IMG/VR virus record: IMGVR_UViG_3300001748_000040
Span: 1-20,701 of that record
Direction: 5' to 3' (one strand)
From: a virus
Length of the DNA: 20,701 bases
The position numbers were made by a program, and so were the translations under genes. The notes below the pieces were generated by a model. The model was not told the origin of the DNA, made no database searches, and saw only the letters and a program-made list of their open reading frames with translations. Of the stretch, positions 1-6,631 are shown one piece after another (within the stretch, counting starts at the first letter, position 1; every line of letters starts with the position of its first letter).

Positions 1-103
1 GGGCAGGAGTGACGGTGTAGAACTCATGACCACGTGGGCGGAACCCATAGGCGTCCTTGTGGAAATCGGAGAAGATGTTTTCGTCGTAGGTGTAAACAGT
101 CAT
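1..103 (-). CDS. Conserved small phage protein, N-terminal part only
   Basis: The first 34 codons read MTVYTYDENIFSDFHKD and continue AYGFRPRGHEFYTV before the window edge. The motif FSDFHKDAYGFRPR recurs, from memory, at the start of many small uncharacterised phage and prophage proteins; no function is known to me. The start is well supported: AAGGAGTGA lies just upstream of the ATG, and a near-perfect sigma-70 promoter (134-162) sits about 35 bases further up. This indicates an early gene. The C-terminal part is outside the window. Confidence 0.8.
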   Translation of the reverse strand, partial: MTVYTYDENIFSDFHKDAYGFRPRGHEFYTVTPA

Positions 104-133
104 GTCATTCACTCCTTCGTTCATCATGTTTAT

Positions 134-162
134 ATTATAACAAAAGAATTAATTTTTGTCAA
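134..162 (-). promoter_or_regulatory. Early sigma-70 promoter, cassette family A
   Basis: TTGACA (157-162) and TATAAT (134-139) are both perfect consensus hexamers with a 17-bp spacer. The promoter drives the gene starting at 103. The -35 hexamer overlaps the TGA stop of the upstream gene (159-161). About 55 bp including promoter, leader and AAGGAG are almost identical to the region 12083-12137. Confidence 0.88.
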
Positions 163-377
163 CAACTTTTTTTACCAAAATCTACACGCCAAGCGAAATT
201 TGCTTCCAGTTCACGAATCAACTCATCCCACGACCGAGGGAAGTTTGAGAACTTAGCACCACTTACCTTAGCGATAAAACCGCCATCAGGATGCTTCCGA
301 ATGACGATCTCGTGGTCTGCACAGTTCATGGAAACCCAACGGTCAAGCGAAGGAATGGAACGAAACTTAGCAATCAT
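159..377 (-). CDS. Small early phage protein, unknown function
   Basis: A 72-residue protein starting MIAKFRSIPSLDRWV, with a central segment resembling HPDGGFIAKVSGAKFSNFPR. I do not recognise the family. I chose the ATG at 377 rather than one 24 bases upstream because AGGAGATAAGAAC precedes it; the upstream ATG has no ribosome binding site and lies close to the transcription start of the promoter at 408-436. Its stop overlaps the -35 box of the next promoter. There is no signal peptide or membrane segment. Its size and own strong promoter suggest an early host-interaction gene, which is inference only. Confidence 0.7.
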   Translation of the reverse strand: MIAKFRSIPSLDRWVSMNCADHEIVIRKHPDGGFIAKVSGAKFSNFPRSWDELIRELEANFAWRVDFGKKSC

Positions 378-400
378 GTTCTTATCTCCTGTTTTCATCA

Positions 401-408
401 TATAAATA
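401..408 (+). promoter_or_regulatory. T4-type late promoter (TATAAATA)
   Basis: This is the exact T4 late-promoter octamer, about 42 bases before the first structural gene (450). Start of transcription is expected about 6 bases past the box. A gp33 homologue, the late co-activator, is encoded at 7229-7444. The octamer occurs several times in this AT-rich window, so position rather than sequence alone supports it. It abuts a divergent early promoter (408-436). Confidence 0.7.
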
Positions 409-436
409 GTATATAACGTATCTTATTTTTTGTCAA
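408..436 (-). promoter_or_regulatory. Early sigma-70 promoter
   Basis: TTGACA (431-436) and TATACT (408-413) are separated by 17 bp. The promoter drives the small gene starting at 377. Its -10 element shares base 408 with the divergent late promoter. Confidence 0.82.
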
Positions 437-449
437 CAGAAAAACGAAC

Positions 450-1037
450 ATGGCATCAAAAACTTTTGACGAAATTCTGGCTCAGGGAGTGAGGTCTGGA
501 CAATTACCAGCTAGGACACAAACGTCTAGAGATTGGTTTCGCAACGCGGCGAGAACGACTAGTGTTACGCCGGAAGCTGTTGTTAGGGGTGAGAGAGCGA
601 AATATAAAAATAGGACCACAATAGGAAAGATGTATCTTTTCAATTATGATCCTAAAACAAAAGATACGTTACCATATTATGATAGATATCCTTTGATCTT
701 TCCAGTAGAAGGAGCTCCAGGTGGTTTCTATGGTATCAACATGCATTATTTACCACTAACTCTTAGAGCAAAGTTAATGGATAAATTATACGAACTGTCT
801 ACGGACAGAAGATACGATGAAAAAACTAAATTGAAGATTGGTTATCAGATATTAAAAGCGGCTTCTCGTTTTGCTCCATTTAAACCAACTTTCAAAAGAT
901 ATCTATCAAATCATGTTAGATCTAGATTTATTGAAATATCGTCTAGTGAATGGGATATTGCCCTATTCCTACCACTGGAAAGATTTGCGAAAGCGTCGAA
1001 GACTAAAGTCTGGGCAGACTCAAGAAGGATGATATAA
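450..1037 (+). CDS. Conserved T4-like structural-module protein, gp2 (DNA end protector)-like
   Basis: A 195-residue protein, first gene after the late promoter. The central part (about residues 60-120) carries YLFNYDPKTKDTLPYYDRYP, then a GGFYGINMHYLP stretch, and the end has WDIALFLPLERF followed by VWADSRRMI. From memory these motifs mark a protein common in T4-like marine phages and often labelled DNA end protector (gp2), which caps packaged DNA ends against RecBCD. T4 gp2 is longer (about 274 residues), so the equivalence is uncertain; a baseplate role is the alternative. Its stop overlaps the next ATG at the sequence TAATG, indicating translational coupling to the tail-tube gene. It is basic, which would fit DNA contact. 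Confidence 0.6.
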   Translation: MASKTFDEILAQGVRSGQLPARTQTSRDWFRNAARTTSVTPEAVVRGERAKYKNRTTIGKMYLFNYDPKTKDTLPYYDRYPLIFPVEGAPGGFYGINMHYLPLTLRAKLMDKLYELSTDRRYDEKTKLKIGYQILKAASRFAPFKPTFKRYLSNHVRSRFIEISSSEWDIALFLPLERFAKASKTKVWADSRRMI

Positions 1038-1609
1038 TGCCTATAGATTTAAATAGATTTACTTCTATCTTTAATAATGTTCCTCCAGCGAGAGAAAGCG
1101 ACTACGAAATTATAATAAGTGGTCCAGCTGGAATTGGTGATCCAGATTTAACATATAGAGCAGACTCTGTACAATTGCCTGGAAGAAGTATTGCTACAAC
1201 AGAACAGGTTTATATTGGACCTCAAAGAAAAGTAGCGTATGCAGCACTTTATCTAGAGACTACTATAACTTTCATAGAATCAGACGATTATCGTGTTAAA
1301 GAGTATTTTGATAGATGGTTAGATAAGGTTGTAGGAACACATCGAATTAATCGTACCGTATCAGATGGTTCGAGATTTCGTTCTGGTTATTATGATGATT
1401 ATATTGGAACGATAGATATTTACAATCTACGAAGAACTGGTGCCAAAGGATATAATACAAAATTGATAGAAGCATATCCTATACAAGTCGCTCCAGTAAG
1501 TTTATCTTGGGCTTCTGATGCTATACCTAGAATTAATGTAACGTTCACTTATAGATATTATGAACAAAACGCAGCAGGATCAACAAGTACTGCTAATTTA
1601 TCTACTTAA
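1037..1609 (+). CDS. Tail tube / tube-initiator family protein (gp19/gp54-like)
   Basis: A 190-residue protein with the hallmarks of the myovirus tail-tube fold: an opening with FTSIFNNVPPARESDYEI, then YRADSVQLPGRSIATTEQ followed by YIGPQRKVAY (about residues 40-68), a YYDDYIGTIDIYNL strand near 117-130, and a closing INVTFTYRYYE. T4 gp19 has 163 residues and gp54 about 320, so this is nearer the tube subunit in size. Because it sits next to gp26 rather than beside a sheath gene, it may be the tube-initiator or a second tube paralogue rather than the major tube protein. It is expressed late and assembles on the baseplate. Confidence 0.75.
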   Translation: MPIDLNRFTSIFNNVPPARESDYEIIISGPAGIGDPDLTYRADSVQLPGRSIATTEQVYIGPQRKVAYAALYLETTITFIESDDYRVKEYFDRWLDKVVGTHRINRTVSDGSRFRSGYYDDYIGTIDIYNLRRTGAKGYNTKLIEAYPIQVAPVSLSWASDAIPRINVTFTYRYYEQNAAGSTSTANLST

Positions 1610-1637
1610 TAAAAATGACTGATTTGGAGAGAATAAA

Positions 1638-2342
1638 ATGGCTTTACCATCAATAGTAGCTCCACACTTTACGACTAAACTACCGTCAAATGGAGTTGAT
1701 GTTAAATTTAGACCTTTTCTTGTAAAAGAGGAAAAGTTGCTTCTCATAGCTGCTGAAAGTGGTGAGAGAAAAGACATGATAGACGCTGTCTGTCAAATGT
1801 TAAAAAATTGTGTTATTGAGCCGGAGGATATTGATCCTTATAGTTTAGCTTATTTTGATTTTGAACATATATTTCTTCTTATAAGATCTAAAAGTGTAGG
1901 AGAAACGGCACAGTTTAAACTAAAACATGATGTGGAAAATTGTGGCCACATGAACGATGTAGAAGTCAAGTTAGATAATATTGTTTATAATACAAATGAA
2001 GATCATACTGATACATTTTTATTGAACGATAATATTGGTGTGAAGATGAAGTATCCTAATATAAATTCTTTGACTGACTTTATGGATATTGATCCTACAA
2101 ATGTTCTTGATATTTTTTCTACTAGTATAGAATATGTTTACGATCAAGAAACGGTTTACAACGATTTTACAAAAAAAGATGTTTTAGAATTTTTAGAAAG
2201 TCTTTCTAAAGAGCAATTTGATAAAATTACAAGATTCTTTCAAACTATGCCTGGCAGTCGTTTAAGAGCAAAGTATAAATGTGAAAAATGTGATGAAGAG
2301 GTTGAAACAGATGTATCTGGCTTTGAAGATTTTTTTGGATAA
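1638..2342 (+). CDS. 26: gp26-type baseplate hub / tail assembly chaperone
   Basis: A 234-residue protein with the gp26-family opening, about residues 15-39, containing VKFRPFLVKEEKLLLIAAES, an acidic central region, and a C-terminal zinc-knuckle pair CEKC (215-218). The partner half-site is degenerate (H97, C102, H104). In T4, gp26 takes part in baseplate hub assembly and acts with gp51. A GGAGAG ribosome binding site lies about 8 bases before the ATG at 1638. The last codons before the stop form a T-tract that looks like a slippery site, so part of the ribosomes probably continue into the gp51 frame. That layout (short protein, frameshifted extension, then tape measure) parallels lambda G and GT. 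Confidence 0.82.
   Translation: MALPSIVAPHFTTKLPSNGVDVKFRPFLVKEEKLLLIAAESGERKDMIDAVCQMLKNCVIEPEDIDPYSLAYFDFEHIFLLIRSKSVGETAQFKLKHDVENCGHMNDVEVKLDNIVYNTNEDHTDTFLLNDNIGVKMKYPNINSLTDFMDIDPTNVLDIFSTSIEYVYDQETVYNDFTKKDVLEFLESLSKEQFDKITRFFQTMPGSRLRAKYKCEKCDEEVETDVSGFEDFFG
2330..2336 (+). promoter_or_regulatory. Probable -1 ribosomal frameshift site (T TTT TTT)
   Basis: The heptamer T TTT TTT lies in the right register (X XXY YYZ with zero-frame codons TTT TTT) one sense codon before the gp26 stop. A -1 slip leads to TGG ATA and an open frame of 61 codons. Two alternative downstream stems can form: TAAGTC (2340-2345) with GACTTA (2376-2381), starting 3 bases after the heptamer, or AGTCTA (2357-2362) with TAGACT (2374-2379). 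Either could stimulate slippage. The fusion would have 294 residues. Confidence 0.7.
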
Positions 2343-2521
2343 GTCTCTGTCATACGAGTCTAGCTAGTTATTATAGACTTAACTTTTCGTTGATGCAATA
2401 TCATAAATATTCTTTGACTGAATTAGATGATATGATACCGTTTGAGAGAGAAATATACATTCAGATGTTGCTAGAACATCTGAGAGAACAAGAAGAGAAG
2501 AACAGACAAAATGCTTCCTAA
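2336..2521 (+). CDS. 51: gp51-like baseplate hub assembly protein, entered by -1 frameshift
   Basis: This frame has no start codon at its upstream end and opens exactly where gp26 would slip, giving WISLCHTSLASYYRLNFSL and then MQYHKYSLTELDDMIPFERE. The second half matches, from memory, the gp51 pattern of T4-like marine phages (HHKYSLTE, then MxPWERxIY). An internal ATG at 2393 could give a free 42-residue product, but no ribosome binding site precedes it and the conserved residues upstream of it argue for the fusion. In T4, gp51 acts catalytically in hub assembly. Its end overlaps the start of the next gene by 11 bases. Confidence 0.72.
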   Translation, partial: WISLCHTSLASYYRLNFSLMQYHKYSLTELDDMIPFEREIYIQMLLEHLREQEEKNRQNAS

Positions 2522-4538
2522 CCCTAATCCATCTGGTGCAGCTACTTCTGATATGATGGCGTTATCATTTCAAGAAAGCACCATGTATGCTGTTCAAAGC
2601 ATAGATGAGAATATCAGAGGTCTTAGAAAATTATTCGCATCTGTTTTGAAGGTAAACACTGAAAATTTAAACTTAGATAAAAAACAACAGACTACTGAGG
2701 AAATTAATCGTGCTAGAGAAAGAGCGGCGGCCGCTGAAGAAAAAAGAGAGTCTAAATTTGGTACTACTTTAAAAAGCGCGGCGACGGACGTAAAAGATAA
2801 AGCTATAGAAGTAGGAAAGGGTATATCTCTTGGTGGTGTTTTAAGTACTCTTCTTGGTGGGGCGCTTCTAGCAGCATTTTTTGCTCCAGAAAAATTTAAT
2901 AAAATTGTTCAATCTATTAAAGAAAAAGTAGAAGAATACGGACCTTCTATAATGAAAGGTATTGGAAATTATCTTAGTCAATTAAATTTTTCTGATCTTG
3001 TTGTTACTGGTATCCTTGGTGTTAGAGGAGGTATAATATTCTCTCTATTTAAATTTGCAGGAAACTGGTTAAAAGAAAAATTAGAAGGATGGTTAGGTAC
3101 ATCATTTGATGGATGGTTTGGAGAAAACGCTGGTGAGATAGCTGGTGCAGTAGGATTGTTTGCTACGCTAATGCCAGGAACCACTATAAAACTTATTACA
3201 GGTTTATTTAGTTCATCGGGCAGTCTTATAAAAACAGGTCTTGAAGGTGCCCAAAAACTTCTTCCAGAAGCGTTAGGGAAAGGTCTTACACCTAAGGCTT
3301 TAGGTATTGCTGGTATTGCTGTTGCCGCTGGGATGATGGCAAAAACGGCAGTTAACGGTATAGCAGATTGGTTTACGAAAAAAGATTTTAGTGAAGAAGC
3401 TAATACTGCAATGGGAAAGGCTATGACGGGTCTTCAAGAAGCGACACCGGCATTAGCAAAAGTTGGAGGTCAAGCACTTGAGTTTGCAGCGTATGGTGCT
3501 GCATTAGGTAGTGTAATTCCAGTTATAGGTACTGCTATAGGAGCGGCTATAGGTGGACTAGTAGGAGCAGTAGTCGGTATATTTTCTCTTGATGATGCAG
3601 AAATACAAGGTTTTAAAGATGGTATGTCAAAGATATGGGATGCTATTATAGATGGATTGTTTAGTGGTGTTGCCAATCTATTAACCGGCCTTCCTTCTTG
3701 GGCGCTCCCAGATGGTGTAAAAGCGTTTATAGAAAAATATTCAGATACACAGGGAATGAAAGAACAAGAAGGAACAGAAAAAGTTGAAAAAACAGAAGCA
3801 TCAAAAAATAAAAGTTTAGAAAAATATGTAACTACTGAAGAAGAAATTGCTTCCGTAATGAACGAAAATGGTATGGTTGATGATAAGAAACTTCAAGCTC
3901 TTAATAAAGAACGTGAGGCTAAAAACCTAGATCGTATAAGCTCAGCCGATGCAGGAAGTATATTTAGATCAACACAACAGGCTGCTAAAGCAAAACAGGA
4001 CCTTGAAGAAGTAAAAGCAGCACCAGCAAAAGAACTTGAAGAAATAGATAAACAAATTTTAGAAAAACAAAACCAGATCGAGGAAGCGAAAAAGAAACAA
4101 ATAGCGGACGATAAGCTAACATATGAAGGAAGGCGCGGTGAACTAATAGATAAAAGAGAACAGGAAATTGAAGAATTATCAAAACGAAGAGAAAAACTAA
4201 CTAGAGGAAACGATGCATCTCCCATGGCTCCCATGGGTGATCAAGGAAACTACCCATTGTTCGAAGGCCAAGGCCAAACAATGGCACCAACATTTAGAGC
4301 TGGATCTCTTAGAATGAATGGTTTAGAAGCGGAGATGGTTTCAATGAATAACGCAATGAAACCATCAGCTCCTATATTTATAGCGTCACCTAGTACCTCT
4401 TCACCAACTAGTGTAGATCAATCACAGACTATTATCAATAATAGTAATCGTCAAACTACTATTTCTGGTGGTATTTCTCAATATACACAATCGCCAACAA
4501 GATCTGCTGCGTCTCGATTTTCTGTAGCTTTTACATAA
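2511..4538 (+). CDS. Tape-measure-like tail protein (gp29 equivalent, probable)
   Basis: A 675-residue protein. It has an N-terminal helical part, a coiled-coil-like stretch (about 55-100), several glycine/alanine-rich hydrophobic segments (about 104-125, 265-290 and 328-360), a long charged coiled coil (about 490-570), and a low-complexity Ser/Thr/Asn-rich end. Hydrophobic segments plus coiled coils are typical of tail tape-measure proteins, which set tail length and can reach the host membrane. I cannot show direct homology to T4 gp29 (590 residues). The strongest argument is position, directly after the gp26/gp51 frameshift pair, as in lambda G-GT-H. A structural hub protein is the alternative. 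It begins inside the gp51 frame, suggesting coupling. Confidence 0.6.
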   Translation: MLPNPNPSGAATSDMMALSFQESTMYAVQSIDENIRGLRKLFASVLKVNTENLNLDKKQQTTEEINRARERAAAAEEKRESKFGTTLKSAATDVKDKAIEVGKGISLGGVLSTLLGGALLAAFFAPEKFNKIVQSIKEKVEEYGPSIMKGIGNYLSQLNFSDLVVTGILGVRGGIIFSLFKFAGNWLKEKLEGWLGTSFDGWFGENAGEIAGAVGLFATLMPGTTIKLITGLFSSSGSLIKTGLEGAQKLLPEALGKGLTPKALGIAGIAVAAGMMAKTAVNGIADWFTKKDFSEEANTAMGKAMTGLQEATPALAKVGGQALEFAAYGAALGSVIPVIGTAIGAAIGGLVGAVVGIFSLDDAEIQGFKDGMSKIWDAIIDGLFSGVANLLTGLPSWALPDGVKAFIEKYSDTQGMKEQEGTEKVEKTEASKNKSLEKYVTTEEEIASVMNENGMVDDKKLQALNKEREAKNLDRISSADAGSIFRSTQQAAKAKQDLEEVKAAPAKELEEIDKQILEKQNQIEEAKKKQIADDKLTYEGRRGELIDKREQEIEELSKRREKLTRGNDASPMAPMGDQGNYPLFEGQGQTMAPTFRAGSLRMNGLEAEMVSMNNAMKPSAPIFIASPSTSSPTSVDQSQTIINNSNRQTTISGGISQYTQSPTRSAASRFSVAFT

Positions 4539-4566
4539 AAAAAAGAGGGGACCGAAGTCCCCCCCT
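4537..4566 (-). terminator. Rho-independent terminator after pstS
   Basis: Read on the minus strand: GGGGAC, a TTCG loop, GTCCCC, then TC and a run of eight T. The stem and UUCG tetraloop are the classic T4-phage form. It ends the pstS transcript and lies between the convergent late module and pstS. Plus-strand reading lacks a T-tract, though the hairpin might still slow polymerase. Confidence 0.88.
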
Positions 4567-4581
4567 AGTATATTTCATAGT

Positions 4582-5541
4582 TTATTTTAAAGAGATTAAT
4601 CCTTTATCCTCAAGTGGGCCATCTGCCATTTGCATACGTTGAAATAGATTGACAAATTCCTGAATACCAGGAATTTTTGCGATATGTTCTTTCTTCACAT
4701 AGTATTGAAGAGACCGAGAGATTTTATACTTACCGTCTGCAATGTTTTTAAATGTAGGTTCGAAACCTTCAACAATTGAACCCTGGATAACATCAGAGTT
4801 TTGGTCCAAGAATGAGTATCCAAAAATGCCGAGAGAATTTGGATCTGATTGGAGCTTCTGAACAATTAGATTATCGTTCTCACCTGCTTCAACATAAACA
4901 CCATCTTCACGGATGTGGTGAACAATATTCTTAAACTTCTTCTTGTCCTTTTTACGAAGAGCTTTTAGTTCTGAAATTTGTTTAGCTCCACCTTCCATAG
5001 CGAGTTCTAGAAAAGCGTCACGCGTACCAGATGTTGGAGGAGGACCAAGTACCCTTATCTTTACATTAGGAAGAGATGGGTCTACATCAGACCAATACAC
5101 ATATGGATTTGGTACTAACTTACCATCTACTGGAACCTTAGCGGCAAGAGCTAAAAAAATGTGTTTCAATTGAAAATTATATTGAGTTGCTGATTTATCG
5201 TTAGCAATTACAATACCATCAAAACCAATCTCGTATTCGATTGGTGTTACACCATTCTTTGCACAACGCTCTACTTCCGATTTCTTAATTTTGCGTGAAG
5301 CATTTGTGATGTCTGGGTGTTTTTCTCCGACTCCAGCGCAGAACAATTTGAATCCACCACCTGAACCAGTTGATTCTACAACAGGCGTTTTAAATCCGCT
5401 AGTCCTACCAAACTCTTCAGCAACTGTGGTGGAAAATGGATATACTGTTGAAGAACCAACGATACGAATCTGCTCCCTTGCAGATGCAGATGTTACAATA
5501 AGTACCGATGTTAAGGCAGCGAGTGTTAATGTTTTAATCAA
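4582..5541 (-). CDS. pstS: Phosphate ABC transporter substrate-binding protein
   Basis: A 319-residue periplasmic phosphate-binding protein. It has a signal peptide (about 1-21, cleavage after SASA) and the phosphate-site loops GSSTVYPF (29-36), ESTGSGGG (56-63) and SGTRDAF (171-177). In cells PstS delivers phosphate to PstCAB; only the binding protein is here, as in cyanophages that carry pstS to sustain phosphate uptake during infection. The start appears to be TTG: an AAAGGAG ribosome binding site lies 9 bases upstream and the signal peptide begins directly there. It is a single-gene unit with its own terminator. The leader has two palindromes (5564-5580 and 5589-5604) that may be regulatory. 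Confidence 0.93.
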   Translation of the reverse strand: MIKTLTLAALTSVLIVTSASAREQIRIVGSSTVYPFSTTVAEEFGRTSGFKTPVVESTGSGGGFKLFCAGVGEKHPDITNASRKIKKSEVERCAKNGVTPIEYEIGFDGIVIANDKSATQYNFQLKHIFLALAAKVPVDGKLVPNPYVYWSDVDPSLPNVKIRVLGPPPTSGTRDAFLELAMEGGAKQISELKALRKKDKKKFKNIVHHIREDGVYVEAGENDNLIVQKLQSDPNSLGIFGYSFLDQNSDVIQGSIVEGFEPTFKNIADGKYKISRSLQYYVKKEHIAKIPGIQEFVNLFQRMQMADGPLEDKGLISLK

Positions 5542-5563
5542 AGCTTTGATCTCCTTTCGAACT

Positions 5564-5604
5564 TGTAACCGTATGTTACATTCATATTTAACAAAATTTT
5601 GTTA
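5564..5604 (-). promoter_or_regulatory. Two palindromes upstream of pstS, possible operator
   Basis: TGTAAC, 5 bases, GTTACA (5564-5580) and the perfect 16-bp palindrome TAACAAAATTTTGTTA (5589-5604) lie 20-60 bases before the pstS start. Cyanophage pstS is known to be under host PhoB control. These sites share TGTAAC elements but do not match the 11-bp direct-repeat Pho box well, so regulation by PhoB is only a possibility. Confidence 0.4.
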
Positions 5605-5651
5605 CAGACGTGTTATCCTTTTATTAATCTTTTATTATATTTTATACAGAC

Positions 5652-5687
5652 AAAAAAGAGGAAAAAGAGGGGACCGAAGTCCCCTCT
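5652..5687 (-). terminator. Rho-independent terminator after gene 32
   Basis: Minus-strand reading gives a 9-bp stem AGAGGGGAC, TTCG loop, GTCCCCTCT, followed by TTTTCCTCTTTTTT. The core stem and loop are the same as in the pstS terminator 1.1 kb away. It lies 10 bases after the gp32 stop. Confidence 0.88.
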
Positions 5688-5696
5688 GATATTTTA

Positions 5697-6587
5697 TCAA
5701 TCCTCCTCTGCCAATTTCTTGAAGAATGATAGACTATCGTCATCTTCTTCATCATCATTACTCCAAGGAACACTATTTTCTTCCTTAGCTGCCGCAACAC
5801 GAGGTTGAGGTGCTGGAGCAACTTCACTTAGTTCAGGACCACCATCAAGACCAAGAACACGATTGAGTCGAGTCTTTTGTTCTTCATATGACTTGAACTC
5901 AGATACATCAAGAAACTTAGATAGTGGATGTTGAGAGTTCCAAATCTCTTCAATCCTTGCATCATCGTCAGATACAGCAGAACTCTTATCAAACTCTGAT
6001 AGGTCATAGTTCTGATAACCTTCATATCGACGAATCTTCAACTTGAAATTAGCACCCTCCCAGAAATCGAAAGGATTCATTGGATCTTCATCTTCAAATT
6101 GAGGTTGCATTGCATTCTGCATCTTTTCGAAGATCTTTGCGCCATACCGATAAAGAAACACTTGACCCTCATTCTGAGGATTTGCCTTATCTGATACGAC
6201 TAAAACATTGGAATAATAGTTTAATCGACGCTTCTGCTTACGAACAATATCCTTGTTGGACTCTACACCTGAGTTCCAAAGCATAGAGTTGTGTTCGCAA
6301 ACTGGACACTTTTCGCCAATTGTGGTTCGACATTCGTCAATCCACCAACCACCAGGACCCTGGAATCCATGATTGTATACCTTGACCCATGGAAGTTCTT
6401 CACCAGGGGCTGCTGGTAGGAATCGAATGACTGAGTATCCGTTTCCTGCCTTGTCTACTTCAGGCTTCCAGATATTTTCGTTTGTGTTGAGTTCGTCTCG
6501 TGCCGTAATCTTTTCGGCTGCTGTTACTAGGTCACTAAGTGATGACTTACTTGACTTCTTGAGTGCGGCAAAAGATGTTGCTGCCAT
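5697..6587 (-). CDS. 32: Single-stranded DNA-binding protein gp32
   Basis: A 296-residue gp32 homologue (T4: 301). The N-terminal basic/Ser cluster (about 10-16) corresponds to the cooperativity region. The zinc site H73, C86, C94, C97 (CPVC at 94-97) keeps the T4 His-Cys3 arrangement. The core contains a basic RKQKRRLNYYSNVLVV strand (about 115-130), and the end is a long acidic tail with EEDDDSLSFFKKLAEED, the part that contacts other replication proteins in T4. It coats single-stranded DNA in replication and recombination. An AAGGAG site precedes the ATG. The leader between gp59 and gp32 has phased repeats that could be the target of autogenous repression. It is the last gene before its terminator. 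Confidence 0.96.
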   Translation of the reverse strand: MAATSFAALKKSSKSSLSDLVTAAEKITARDELNTNENIWKPEVDKAGNGYSVIRFLPAAPGEELPWVKVYNHGFQGPGGWWIDECRTTIGEKCPVCEHNSMLWNSGVESNKDIVRKQKRRLNYYSNVLVVSDKANPQNEGQVFLYRYGAKIFEKMQNAMQPQFEDEDPMNPFDFWEGANFKLKIRRYEGYQNYDLSEFDKSSAVSDDDARIEEIWNSQHPLSKFLDVSEFKSYEEQKTRLNRVLGLDGGPELSEVAPAPQPRVAAAKEENSVPWSNDDEEDDDSLSFFKKLAEED

Positions 6588-6591
6588 TTTT

Positions 6592-6631
6592 GATTCTCCT
6601 TAAAACTACTTAATACGACTTTATACGACTT
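6592..6631 (-). repeat. 32: 10-nt phased repeat in the gp32 leader
   Basis: On the minus strand four consecutive 10-mers start with AAG: AAGTCGTATA, AAGTCGTATT, AAGTAGTTTT and AAGGAGAATC, the last being the ribosome binding site. T4 gp32 represses its own mRNA by cooperative binding along an unstructured A/U-rich leader up to the ribosome binding site, so this array is a candidate operator. The function is inferred. Confidence 0.5.

Noticed and set aside
2978-4234. Several antisense frames over the tape-measure-like gene
   Set aside because: They have no ribosome binding sites and low-complexity composition mirroring the sense gene; they are shadows.
4375-4382. TATAAATA on the minus strand inside the tape-measure-like gene
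   Set aside because: It points against the gene and no gene start follows. Similar copies occur inside the genes at 14175 and 19484, as expected in AT-rich DNA.
6611-6621. TAATACGACTT resembles the start of a T7 promoter on the plus strand
   Set aside because: Only the first ten bases match and the initiation half (CACTATAGGG) is absent. The match follows from the 10-nt repeat in the gp32 leader.
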